From positions 2,170,001-2,234,000 of the forward strand of contig NZ_CP063141.1 in the NCBI RefSeq assembly GCF_014961315.1: a DNA stretch of 64,000 bases. The letters are read 5' to 3'. Positions 37,514 through 48,425 of this stretch are shown piece after piece; position 1 is the first letter of the stretch, and every line of letters starts with the position of its first letter. The DNA comes from Thermoflavifilum sp. GTDB taxonomy: Bacteria > Bacteroidota > Bacteroidia > Chitinophagales > Chitinophagaceae. The notes below the pieces were generated by a model. It was given only the letters and a program-made list of their open reading frames with translations. It ran no database searches and had not been told where the DNA came from. A program made the position numbers and the translations under genes.

Positions 37514-40500
37514 ATCATTGAAGTACATCCATTACAATAAGGATTGAGACAACTGAAGATGGCGATGTAATGAGCCTGAGAATGTTAGATCATTGAAGTA
37601 CATCCATTACAATAAGGATTGAGACAGTATAGACTGGACAATAGGATCGGCTTGTACTATCATTGAAGTACATCCATTACAATAAGGATTGAGACCCAGA
37701 CAATATGTTACAAAATCATATATTGGATAATAAATCATTGAAGTACATCCATTACAATAAGGATTGAGACGCCTGCGAACCTCAGACTTCCGGGGGTCAT
37801 ATTTCCATCATTGAAGTACATCCATTACAATAAGGATTGAGACCAATAAGTCTCTCAATAGCGGCTCAACATTGATAAAAAATCATTGAAGTACATCCAT
37901 TACAATAAGGATTGAGACTGGTGGGCAACTTATTTGACCAAACATTTTAAAAAATCATTGAAGTACATCCATTACAATAAGGATTGAGACTCTGGTCGGG
38001 GGGACCAGGAAGAAAAAATCTCCTCTATCATTGAAGTACATCCATTACAATAAGGATTGAGACTGAACTTCTTAGAGTTCAGGAGGATTCGATCATCATC
38101 ATTGAAGTACATCCATTACAATAAGGATTGAGACATCGATTCTATCGGCGCGCCGGTCTTAAGTTTGACGAATCATTGAAGTACATCCATTACAATAAGG
38201 ATTGAGACGTCACCCGCCTGAAAGAACTCACGAGGACCTCCATAATCATTGAAGTACATCCATTACAATAAGGATTGAGACAAGCCCGCACGGGATACGT
38301 ACGGGCATAAAAAAGACCGATCATTGAAGTACATCCATTACAATAAGGATTGAGACAAATCTAGAAAGTTTTCTCAAAATATTCGTCCAAGGATCATTGA
38401 AGTACATCCATTACAATAAGGATTGAGACATATATATAAAATTTAATTTTTTTCCTGGCTGCAATCATTGAAGTACATCCATTACAATAAGGATTGAGAC
38501 ACAATAAAAAAGGCGGATTTACCATCTTTAGAACGATCATTGAAGTACATCCATTACAATAAGGATTGAGACAGCGCCCGAAGGATGGCCTCCAGCGTGA
38601 AGGAGGCATCATTGAAGTACATCCATTACAATAAGGATTGAGACCAGCAAGCCAAAAGCATTCCTTTTTCCTTTCACCGAATCATTGAAGTACATCCATT
38701 ACAATAAGGATTGAGACATAGCATTTTGCTGCTTTATATACGTCAATGACGCCATCATTGAAGTACATCCATTACAATAAGGATTGAGACTTCGATATGG
38801 TAATTTTATCATACCCCCAACTACATATCATTGAAGTACATCCATTACAATAAGGATTGAGACCAATCTTCATCAACAAATAACTTATTTTTGTCTTATC
38901 ATTGAAGTACATCCATTACAATAAGGATTGAGACTGATTACGTCTTTGTATTCAAAGTCCAATACATAAATCATTGAAGTACATCCATTACAATAAGGAT
39001 TGAGACAAACGAACCAGACACTAAAAGTGTGCTATCAAAAGATATCATTGAAGTACATCCATTACAATAAGGATTGAGACATGTTACCCCAGTGTGGAAG
39101 TTTTTCATTTTTAGCCATCATTGAAGTACATCCATTACAATAAGGATTGAGACTTGATTTCACCTACAACTTCTGTTTCTTCCTTACAACGATCATTGAA
39201 GTACATCCATTACAATAAGGATTGAGACACTACATTAAATGATGATGAAAAAGTAAAATCAAAATCATTGAAGTACATCCATTACAATAAGGATTGAGAC
39301 GACAACCTATGGGTTCTATAAATAGAAGTCTTTAAAAATCATTGAAGTACATCCATTACAATAAGGATTGAGACTAAAAACCTGACTCACTTTGGACAAC
39401 ATTATAGTTGATCATTGAAGTACATCCATTACAATAAGGATTGAGACCTAATAAAAAAAAGAGTACAGGGCTAAACAACCCTGATCATTGAAGTACATCC
39501 ATTACAATAAGGATTGAGACATATGGTGATCTTATCATACCCCCAGCTGCATCCATTCGAATCATTGAAGTACATCCATTACAATAAGGATTGAGACTAT
39601 GGGGTCATCGAGTTCATCATATCTTACTATACTATCATTGAAGTACATCCATTACAATAAGGATTGAGACAACCTCACCTCCCGTGCAGGAGCCCCAAAA
39701 GCCCCTATCATTGAAGTACATCCATTACAATAAGGATTGAGACTAATAGCAAAACGACTATCTTCATTTACATAGTCGCATCATTGAAGTACATCCATTA
39801 CAATAAGGATTGAGACATATCTTCGAGTAATCTAATTTCTACCAATCCCAAAATCATTGAAGTACATCCATTACAATAAGGATTGAGACCAGGCCGTGGT
39901 CGCCCGGGGAAACATTATTCATCTAATCATTGAAGTACATCCATTACAATAAGGATTGAGACTTTCGAGTTTCTTCTCCTTTGCGTTGAAGAAAATTTCA
40001 ATCATTGAAGTACATCCATTACAATAAGGATTGAGACCCGTTCCTAAAAATCCAAATCAGCCCTGAACAGAACTTATCATTGAAGTACATCCATTACAAT
40101 AAGGATTGAGACAAATTTTTTGAAAAATTAAAGTCTGGTTTCCCAGACATCATTGAAGTACATCCATTACAATAAGGATTGAGACCGTGGTGGTAAAAAT
40201 TATTACCTGTACCATCGTCGATCATTGAAGTACATCCATTACAATAAGGATTGAGACTGATTACGTCTTTGTATTCAAAGTCCAATACATAAATCATTGA
40301 AGTACATCCATTACAATAAGGATTGAGACCCTGGTCTTGGGGACGACTTAGAAGGGCACTTCTGGATCATTGAAGTACATCCATTACAATAAGGATTGAG
40401 ACACTATTCAGCAGGATTCTATCATCCTGCTGCCCGGATCATTGAAGTACATCCATTACAATAAGGATTGAGACTCTTTTCGTATTGTTCATTTAAAATT

Positions 40501-43500
40501 TTCAAAAATTCATCATTGAAGTACATCCATTACAATAAGGATTGAGACTCCGAGGTGTGAAGCTACTGCTACACACCATGCTAATCATTGAAGTACATCC
40601 ATTACAATAAGGATTGAGACCGTGCAGGATTCTATTAACCTACACGTTCCCGTGATATCATTGAAGTACATCCATTACAATAAGGATTGAGACCCATACC
40701 AGCCCTGACCGGTATTTTCCGTAGTCAGGATCATTGAAGTACATCCATTACAATAAGGATTGAGACTAGGGGATTTGTGTACTTACCTATTTTGTAATCC
40801 CCATCATTGAAGTACATCCATTACAATAAGGATTGAGACCTTTTGTTAGCAAAGTAATATGATATAATTTCCAACATCATTGAAGTACATCCATTACAAT
40901 AAGGATTGAGACACAAATTCTTTCAGTATAATCTATATCCTTTACAATCATTGAAGTACATCCATTACAATAAGGATTGAGACTTTGATACAGGGCATGA
41001 TGGAAAAACTTATTCCTCAATCATTGAAGTACATCCATTACAATAAGGATTGAGACCTGAAATTATTTGTCCAATAATTTCTAAAATTTTTTCAATCATT
41101 GAAGTACATCCATTACAATAAGGATTGAGACACTTCTGGGTCCTGATCATCTTTAAATAAATCTTCCCAATCATTGAAGTACATCCATTACAATAAGGAT
41201 TGAGACAGAAACGATGCTTATCAAAATATTCTAAACTAACCCAATCATTGAAGTACATCCATTACAATAAGGATTGAGACTTATCAAGGAGTTCCATGAA
41301 CTCCCTGATTTTTTTAGTATCATTGAAGTACATCCATTACAATAAGGATTGAGACCTAATAAAAAAAGAGAGTACAGGGTTAAATAACCCTATCATTGAA
41401 GTACATCCATTACAATAAGGATTGAGACTGCGTGTTGGAGTCCAGCAAGCCACCACGGGCTTAATCATTGAAGTACATCCATTACAATAAGGATTGAGAC
41501 AACAATATTCAAATACTTAAAATCCTCTATCAATCCATCATTGAAGTACATCCATTACAATAAGGATTGAGACCGGAACCTCCGGTTCTGAGTCATCTTG
41601 AAACATACTCATCATTGAAGTACATCCATTACAATAAGGATTGAGACCGCGGGCCACCTCACCCGCGGTTCCATTTTTTCCATCATTGAAGTACATCCAT
41701 TACAATAAGGATTGAGACTTGAGAAATCTCTCAATTTTCTCCCGTCTAACAATAATCATTGAAGTACATCCATTACAATAAGGATTGAGACGCATCTCCG
41801 TCAATTTCCCAATCAAAATCATCCCGAATCATTGAAGTACATCCATTACAATAAGGATTGAGACTTTGTTTAATTTTTGCATAAGAAACTCCACCTGGAT
41901 CATTGAAGTACATCCATTACAATAAGGATTGAGACTCCACCTGGGGATATGTAAGTTATTTCGGATGAGCTATCATTGAAGTACATCCATTACAATAAGG
42001 ATTGAGACCTTGAGTTTTCCAGACTTATCGTCTTTCATATAAATCAATCATTGAAGTACATCCATTACAATAAGGATTGAGACTTCTATTTTCATAATTT
42101 TTTTCATATTTAAGTTTCAGTATCATTGAAGTACATCCATTACAATAAGGATTGAGACGCACCGTTTTCGCCCCGAACAATTAACATCACCCCGATCATT
42201 GAAGTACATCCATTACAATAAGGATTGAGACCCATAATAAATTTATCAATTGCATCGGCTTCCACCAATCATTGAAGTACATCCATTACAATAAGGATTG
42301 AGACTGCGCGTAGAGAAACGCCGGTTACGTCGAACAGGGACAGGAATCATTGAAGTACATCCATTACAATAAGGATTGAGACCGCAGCAGGCGCAGCGGA
42401 GGCAGACACCAACGGCCATCATTGAAGTACATCCATTACAATAAGGATTGAGACTCGTTGAGCCACCATCTCAATTCTTCTGCTGTTTGTATCATTGAAG
42501 TACATCCATTACAATAAGGATTGAGACCGAGCCGACGAATTCATCCAGTCTCCCGGACCGGTATCATTGAAGTACATCCATTACAATAAGGATTGAGACA
42601 CGAAGCGCAATTGTGTTATCCATTTTTTTTTGATTATCATTGAAGTACATCCATTACAATAAGGATTGAGACTTTTGTTAAAATTCTAAATTAATAGCCT
42701 ATAAGATAGATCATTGAAGTACATCCATTACAATAAGGATTGAGACATCCCCCTCTTTTTTAATAGAATAATGAACATCGGATCATTGAAGTACATCCAT
42801 TACAATAAGGATTGAGACTTTTGGTCCCTCTTCAATCTGAACTTTCTTATCCAAATCATTGAAGTACATCCATTACAATAAGGATTGAGACTGTGTGTTT
42901 TTTTATTTTTTTTAAAAAAAATTTTAATCATTGAAGTACATCCATTACAATAAGGATTGAGACGGGCAGAGTACGTCAGGTCTCTTGGCAGCCTGAGCTA
43001 ATCATTGAAGTACATCCATTACAATAAGGATTGAGACTTTCCCCCTCGATAGCGTGCAACACCTCTTCTAACAGATCATTGAAGTACATCCATTACAATA
43101 AGGATTGAGACTTTCCATATTTTTTTTGTTTTAATTAGTTCAGCGAAAATCATTGAAGTACATCCATTACAATAAGGATTGAGACGCCCGGTGAGGAGGC
43201 TCAACGCCTCCTCTTTTGTTATCATTGAAGTACATCCATTACAATAAGGATTGAGACCCAGGATTTCCCTGGTACCCACAAAGTCTTTTAACAATCATTG
43301 AAGTACATCCATTACAATAAGGATTGAGACCATTCACCTACTTACCTAATCTTTTAACAGTCTATGATCATTGAAGTACATCCATTACAATAAGGATTGA
43401 GACAAATCTTCCCACCAGGGTTTATCCTGGTTGGGATTATCATTGAAGTACATCCATTACAATAAGGATTGAGACCGGTCCTCTTTGGAAAATTTCTTAG

Positions 43501-44513
43501 AATTTAATAAAAATCATTGAAGTACATCCATTACAATAAGGATTGAGACAATTTTAATGGCTCTTTGCAGAGAAATACTCTGCAAATCATTGAAGTACAT
43601 CCATTACAATAAGGATTGAGACATTGATCGGATGAGGGGTGAGATTAATTATCCTCACATCATTGAAGTACATCCATTACAATAAGGATTGAGACCCTGA
43701 TTACCACCTGCACAATCAATAAGCTCCCATACAAATCATTGAAGTACATCCATTACAATAAGGATTGAGACATCTTCCCACCAGGGTTTCTGATCCTGGT
43801 TGGGATTCATCATTGAAGTACATCCATTACAATAAGGATTGAGACAATTCCAATAATTCAGTCATTGCATAGGCACATTTTTAATCATTGAAGTACATCC
43901 ATTACAATAAGGATTGAGACCCCCCCACTTGGGGGATATTTTCGTGATTTTTGTAGGGGGATCATTGAAGTACATCCATTACAATAAGGATTGAGACGGA
44001 AAATATCATATATTAGAAAATTTAAATTCATGAAATCATTGAAGTACATCCATTACAATAAGGATTGAGACTTAAGTATTTTGTTGTAAATTTTTCAGGC
44101 GACCACGGATCATTGAAGTACATCCATTACAATAAGGATTGAGACTCAAATATGTAGATTTAATCCACTTTCCTTTTTCTATATCATTGAAGTACATCCA
44201 TTACAATAAGGATTGAGACTCGAAAATAGTATTTTCTCTCTCTATTCGAGAGAATTATCATTGAAGTACATCCATTACAATAAGGATTGAGACGAGAAGT
44301 CTGAGGGACTTAGACCACAGAACACAGGGAATCATTGAAGTACATCCATTACAATAAGGATTGAGACTACTTTGACAATATCTCCTTCGCTTCCTCTTCT
44401 GATAATCATTGAAGTACATCCATTACAATAAGGATTGAGACCAGACCTGACCGGTATTTCCCAAAGTCAGGTGTGAATCATTGAAGTACATCCATTACAA
44501 TAATGATTGAGAC
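37514..44513 (+). CRISPR. Type III-A CRISPR array, 96 repeats and 95 spacers
   Basis: A 37-nt repeat, beginning ATCATTGAAGTACATCCATT and ending ACAATAAGGATTGAGAC, is repeated 96 times by my count with essentially no variation until the last copy. Spacers average about 36 nt (range about 34-41). Transcription on the + strand is indicated by the position after cas2, by the degenerate distal repeat, and by the ATTGAGAC end, the usual form of the 8-nt crRNA handle in type III systems. One spacer occurs twice without change (38935-38969 and 40258-40292) and several others are close relatives. Many spacers contain perfect hairpins. Short open frames across the array with the recurring peptide LNPYCNGCTSMI are repeat translations, not genes. 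Confidence 0.99.
44477..44513 (+). repeat. Terminal degenerate CRISPR repeat
   Basis: The last repeat reads AATAATGATTGAGAC where the others have AATAAGGATTGAGAC (one G to T change). Distal repeats decay because new units are copied from the leader end, so this fixes the array's polarity as left to right. Confidence 0.9.
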
Positions 44514-44626
44514 TTTTGCGCGAATCTTTTTCACTTCATGCAAAATCCCATGCATGATATCACTTTTACAAAAGCATATCGAACCTGGTGACCCACATTT
44601 TTGACTACAGAAAAGGTATTTTTGGC

Positions 44627-44634
44627 TACATTTG
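44627..44634 (+). promoter_or_regulatory. Possible -7 element for the NmrA-like gene
   Basis: TACATTTG matches TAnnTTTG and lies 46 nt before ATG 44681, in the 167-nt gap after the array. A TTG at 44601-44603 is at a slightly long spacing (23 nt). The rest of the gap holds nothing I recognise. Confidence 0.4.
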
Positions 44635-44680
44635 TCTTTTCTTCCTTTTCCAATTTTGCATCATCAAAAACAATAGTCAA

Positions 44681-45574
44681 ATGAAAATCGTCGTAACTGG
44701 TTCGTTGGGATACATTAGCAAGCCACTAACGCAAGCTTTAGTAAAAAATGGACATGCAGTAACGGTAATCAGCCGTAAAGCTGAAAAACAAAAAGATATT
44801 GAATCAGTTGGTGCAAAACCTGCTATTGGTTCAATACAAGACGTTGGATTTCTTACATCTACCTTTTCACAATCCGACATTGTTTATTTGATGTCGCCAC
44901 CTGTGAATTTTTTTGATCAGAATGTAGATATAGAAAAGTATTGGACAAATATTGCACATGCTTATGTGCAAGCTGTTCAACATTCAGGTGTAACCCAAGT
45001 AATCCATCTGAGTAGTATTGGAGCCCATACCCATAAGGGTGTTGGTATGCTGGCAGTGCATCATCATGTAGAAAATATTTTGAAAGAATTGCCGGAAAAA
45101 GTTTCCATTAAATTCATGCGCCCCGTCGGCTTTTACTATAATATGTTTGCTTTTATTCCAACTATAAAAGGAGCCAATGCAATCATCCAGAATTATGGAG
45201 GCGATGAAAAGCAACCATGGGTTTCACCTTCAGACATAGCTAAAGTTATTGCAGATGAGATGGAAAAACCTTTCCTTGGTAGAACAATTCGTTATATTGC
45301 TAGCGATGAAGTTTCACCGAATGAAGTTGCAAATGTTTTAGGCGATGCCATTGGAAAATCGGATCTGAAATGGCTGGTAATTTCAGATGAGGAGTTTTTC
45401 AACAACCTGATTAGCATTGGGTTCAACCCTGTCGCTGCAAAAGGGATGACGGAAATGAATGCAGCCAGGAAAAAGCATTTATATGATGATTACTACCAGC
45501 ACAAGCCAGTACTTGGCGACATAAAACTGTCGGATTTTGCAAAAGAATTTGCAGTAGTTTACTCTCAGAGATAG
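44681..45574 (+). CDS. NmrA-like NAD(P)-binding reductase
   Basis: 297 residues from ATG 44681 (MKIVVTGSLGYISKPLTQAL); upstream in-frame sequence to 44588 belongs to the spacer region. The first strand-loop-helix carries a GxxGxxx nucleotide-binding loop (TGSLGYIS), followed by SDIVYLMSPP and VIHLSSIGAH, as in the NmrA/SDR-a5 group of quinone or NADP(H)-sensing reductases. There is no classical YxxxK pair in the usual position. It is paired with an AraC-type regulator 19 nt downstream, a common arrangement in which the regulator controls a stress-related reductase. AT-rich and between CRISPR remnants, so possibly acquired. Confidence 0.85.
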   Translation: MKIVVTGSLGYISKPLTQALVKNGHAVTVISRKAEKQKDIESVGAKPAIGSIQDVGFLTSTFSQSDIVYLMSPPVNFFDQNVDIEKYWTNIAHAYVQAVQHSGVTQVIHLSSIGAHTHKGVGMLAVHHHVENILKELPEKVSIKFMRPVGFYYNMFAFIPTIKGANAIIQNYGGDEKQPWVSPSDIAKVIADEMEKPFLGRTIRYIASDEVSPNEVANVLGDAIGKSDLKWLVISDEEFFNNLISIGFNPVAAKGMTEMNAARKKHLYDDYYQHKPVLGDIKLSDFAKEFAVVYSQR

Positions 45575-45593
45575 ACATAATTCCTTTTTTAAC

Positions 45594-46510
45594 ATGGCTA
45601 ATAAACAACCATACAGGATTAAAACGATTAGTGAATTTCACGAGTTTAGAGGTTTACCCAAACCCGAACACCCGTTAATCAGTGTAATAGACTATGCCTC
45701 CGTCAGGCATTTACCGGATAATGATTCAATGAGCCTGGTGCTTGACTTTTATTGTATATCGCTCAAGCAAATGTCAAATGTAAAAATGAAATACGGACAG
45801 CAGGAATATGATTTTGACGAAGGTATTATGTTCTTCATGGCCCCAAATCAGGTTTTTCGTGTTGAGGTAAATGATAACGAAATTTCCAATCATTCGGGGT
45901 GGATATTGCTTATCCATCCCGACTTTCTATGGAATACCCCGTTGGCCAGAGGCATTAAACAATACGAGTATTTCGACTACTCGGTAAATGAAGCGTTGTT
46001 TCTTTCTGAGAAAGAAGAGGAAACCGTAAACAACATCATTCAAGCTATTCAGCAGGAGTATCATACCAATATAGACCGGTTCACCCAGAGCATTATTATT
46101 TCACAAATTGAGACATTGCTCAATTATGCTGAACGATTCATAGACAATTTATTACACGAAAAAAGGCCAATCATCAGATTCTTGATCGTCTGGAAAAGTT
46201 GTTAATTGATTATTTTTCCGGAGATGATCCGTCAACAAAAGGTTTACCTACAGTACAATATATTGCAGATGCACTGAACGTTTCTCCTGGATATTTAACT
46301 GGTCTGCTTAAAGTGCTGACGGGGAAAAGTACTCAACAACATATTCACGACAAGTTAATTGAAAAAGCAAAAGAAAAATTAACTACTACGAATCTATCAG
46401 TGAGCGAAATAGCATATGAATTGGGCTTTGAACATTCGCAGTCGTTTAGTAAATTTTTCAAGATAAAAACCAATCTTTCTCCTTCTGAATTTAGAAATTC
46501 ATTTAACTGA
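45594..46510 (+). pseudogene. AraC-family regulator, broken by a frameshift
   Basis: Two frames together make one AraC protein. 45594-46139 encodes the N-terminal sensor (through IETLLNYAERF). From 46142 the next frame reads RQFITRKKANHQILDRLEK, the normal linker, and goes on to LTGKSTQQHIHDKLIEKA and the two helix-turn-helix units NVSPGYLTGLLKVL and SVSEIAYELGFEHSQSFSKF ending at 46510. The junction at 46140-46141 (TTCATAGACAA) looks like loss of one base. In the + frame translation would run out-of-frame to a stop at 46203. Either a true pseudogene, a programmed shift, or an assembly error. Confidence 0.8.
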
Positions 46511-46680
46511 TCATCGGTAATCAGTTTACAAATCACAATGCCCATGATGTAAATAGTATATTACTATAATTTTGTAATAATCATTAAATATATACATATA
46601 TCATCTGTGTTTTATACCATACAATTCATGTTATTAAAATGTTATTTCCTTCATTAGAACTATTTATTTGCGCAAATAAT

Positions 46681-46698
46681 ATCATTGAAGCACTTCCA
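46681..46698 (+). repeat. Orphan sequence resembling the CRISPR repeat
   Basis: ATCATTGAAGCACTTCCA matches the first 18 bases of the array repeat at 16 positions, including the first 10 without change. The match then fades. A 7-bp hairpin follows (CACTTAC 46697-46703 with GTAAGTG 46718-46724). It lies 2.2 kb beyond the array end, in the otherwise gene-free stretch 46511-46932, and may be a decayed repeat. Confidence 0.5.
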
Positions 46699-46907
46699 CT
46701 TACTTAAAATCTATCAGGTAAGTGTTTGTAAGCATGCTTTATATGAACACTAGATATCCGCTTCTTTACAATTCCTCTATTTGTGTACAGGGTTTTTCCC
46801 AACTTTAATGGCTGTATAACCACTCAATTCTTTTCCAGATAATTTTAAATGATTATTTCCTACCCTTATCCAGGTTAATTTTCGAACTGCACTTGGCTAT
46901 ATGGGGG

Positions 46908-46934
46908 ATTTTGTGCATATTCGCTGCACAAAAT
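46908..46934. promoter_or_regulatory. 10-bp inverted repeat at the start of the WYL regulator gene
   Basis: ATTTTGTGCA (46908-46917) and TGCACAAAAT (46925-46934) are perfect inverted repeats with a 7-nt centre. The right arm touches ATG 46933 and ends 10 nt before ATG 46945. It looks like an operator for a dimeric regulator, most simply the WYL protein itself, or like an RNA hairpin hiding the upstream ATG. Confidence 0.65.
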
Positions 46935-46944
46935 GTTTGTAACT

Positions 46945-47943
46945 ATGCCTATCAATAAAGATGCTTTTATCCGTTACAGCATTCTCGATGAATTGTTGTC
47001 CAGTACCCGACAGGGATACCATATCGAGCAGTTGCTTGAAAAGGTGAATGATAAGCTGCATGAAAAAGGTTTGTCGGGTATTAAACGGCGTCAGCTCTAC
47101 AAAGATATATCGGATATGGCCGAGCATTTTGGGGCTGAATATGAAAAAATAAACAGAGGGGGAAAGAAATATTACAAATACGCAGATGAACATTTTTCTA
47201 TTAAATGGAGAGTAGAAATGGCCACATTGGATGAAATATATAAAACCCTTTCCATCCTGTCTCATATCGAGGGGCCGACGATGGATGCATATACCCGACA
47301 GATATTGAACGAAGTACGGGCCAATATCAGAAGTACACGCGATCATACGCGCCCCCTCATTTTCCTGGATCAGAATAAAGATGTACAGGGTCTGGAATAT
47401 CTGGATCACATCATCGATGCCATCATGTATAAACAGGTGTTACAGATAACATATCAAAGATTTACCGAGACAAAGCCGGAAGTAATTATTTTTCATCCGC
47501 ATTGTATCAGGGAATATAATCATCGATGGTTTGTTTTAGGTTTTCATGAAAAGGAACAAACATTTAAATGGGTGCTGGCACTGGATCGCATTCAGCAAAT
47601 CGATCTTTGCACTGATGTGCCTTACAAAATCGATGATCGCGACTGGCAGGAATATTTTGAAAACTTGATCGGAGTAACCTGGCCTGAGGGTGAACAGCCT
47701 GAAGAGGTGAAAATACTGTTCAGCAAGGAATTTTCGCCTTATGTTAGGACCAAACCCCTCCATCCTACACAAAAACACCGTATGGTGGGTAATCAGGTAG
47801 AAGTGCGGATTAAAGTGGTATTGAATTATGAACTGGAAAACCTGATTCTTTCTTACGGCCAGCATGCACGGGTACTGGCACCCGAACGATTGAAGAAACG
47901 GATTGTAAAACGTTTGTCAGATGCATTGAAGCATTATGCGTGA
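46945..47943 (+). CDS. WYL-domain transcriptional regulator
   Basis: 332 residues from ATG 46945; ATG 46933 would add four but lies inside the inverted repeat. The N-terminal ~75 residues form a winged helix-turn-helix (RYSILDELLSSTRQGYHIEQ, SGIKRRQLYKDISDM). The WYL domain spans about 150-225 (VLQITYQRFTETKPEVIIFH; IREYNHRWFVLGFHEKEQTF), and a C-terminal WCX-like module follows (VRIKVVLNYELENLILSYGQ). WYL proteins bind nucleic acid or nucleotides and often regulate CRISPR and phage-defence loci. This one lies 2.4 kb downstream of the array, so control of the cas operon is plausible but unproven. Confidence 0.9.
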   Translation: MPINKDAFIRYSILDELLSSTRQGYHIEQLLEKVNDKLHEKGLSGIKRRQLYKDISDMAEHFGAEYEKINRGGKKYYKYADEHFSIKWRVEMATLDEIYKTLSILSHIEGPTMDAYTRQILNEVRANIRSTRDHTRPLIFLDQNKDVQGLEYLDHIIDAIMYKQVLQITYQRFTETKPEVIIFHPHCIREYNHRWFVLGFHEKEQTFKWVLALDRIQQIDLCTDVPYKIDDRDWQEYFENLIGVTWPEGEQPEEVKILFSKEFSPYVRTKPLHPTQKHRMVGNQVEVRIKVVLNYELENLILSYGQHARVLAPERLKKRIVKRLSDALKHYA

Positions 47944-47947
47944 AGTT

Positions 47948-47969
47948 GCATCATTTTTCTGATGCTTTT
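47948..47969 (+). terminator. Weak terminator after the WYL gene
   Basis: GCATCA (47948-47953) pairs with TGATGC (47960-47965) around a T-rich loop and is followed by TTTT. The following stretch to 48425 (about 455 nt) holds no gene I can support; its short minus-strand frames look incidental or at most decayed. Confidence 0.5.
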
Positions 47970-48425
47970 GACGTTGCATGCAGACCGATGACCTCAGGAG
48001 GAAATGAGTTAGAGCCAATGATAGTGGATGACAGCAGGTATTACCGGATGAAATGAAACGCAACGGATGATTTCAGTTTCACATCCATATATCGGCTCGC
48101 CTGGTTTTGAGGTTATTTTGTTCCAGCATGATGTACAACACATTGAAGGCTTTTTGTAGGCGAGGTATGCAATAAGCGTAGGCTGAATCATCTGTTATAC
48201 ATGTTGGACTTATGCACTCAGCAAACGATTGATACGAAAGGGATGATGTATCCGTATGCACATGGTATTTAGATATTCTCCGTGAAAGATTGAAAATTGA
48301 ATATTCAAGGTACCCGATTCGACAAATAGGAATGCCTATAAAGCAAAGCATTTTTTGATTATCTTGCATATTCATGATGCTATCATGTGTACCATTTACC
48401 CGGAAGGGTTTTAAATCATCAACAT

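Noticed and set aside
41288..41311. Hairpin followed by T7, a terminator-like sequence in the array
   Set aside because: It lies within a spacer and so reflects the invader's sequence; it is counted in the hairpin finding and not annotated as a terminator. It could nevertheless reduce array transcription.
38394..43294. Minus-strand frames across the array with the recurring peptide LNPYCNGCTSMI
   Set aside because: The peptide is the translation of the CRISPR repeat; frames are interrupted by spacers and have no gene-like structure.
48009..48375. Two minus-strand frames (60 and 98 residues) between the WYL and YdeI-like genes
   Set aside because: Cys/Tyr/Ile-rich, no start signal, no recognisable domain. 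A decayed gene is possible but cannot be supported.
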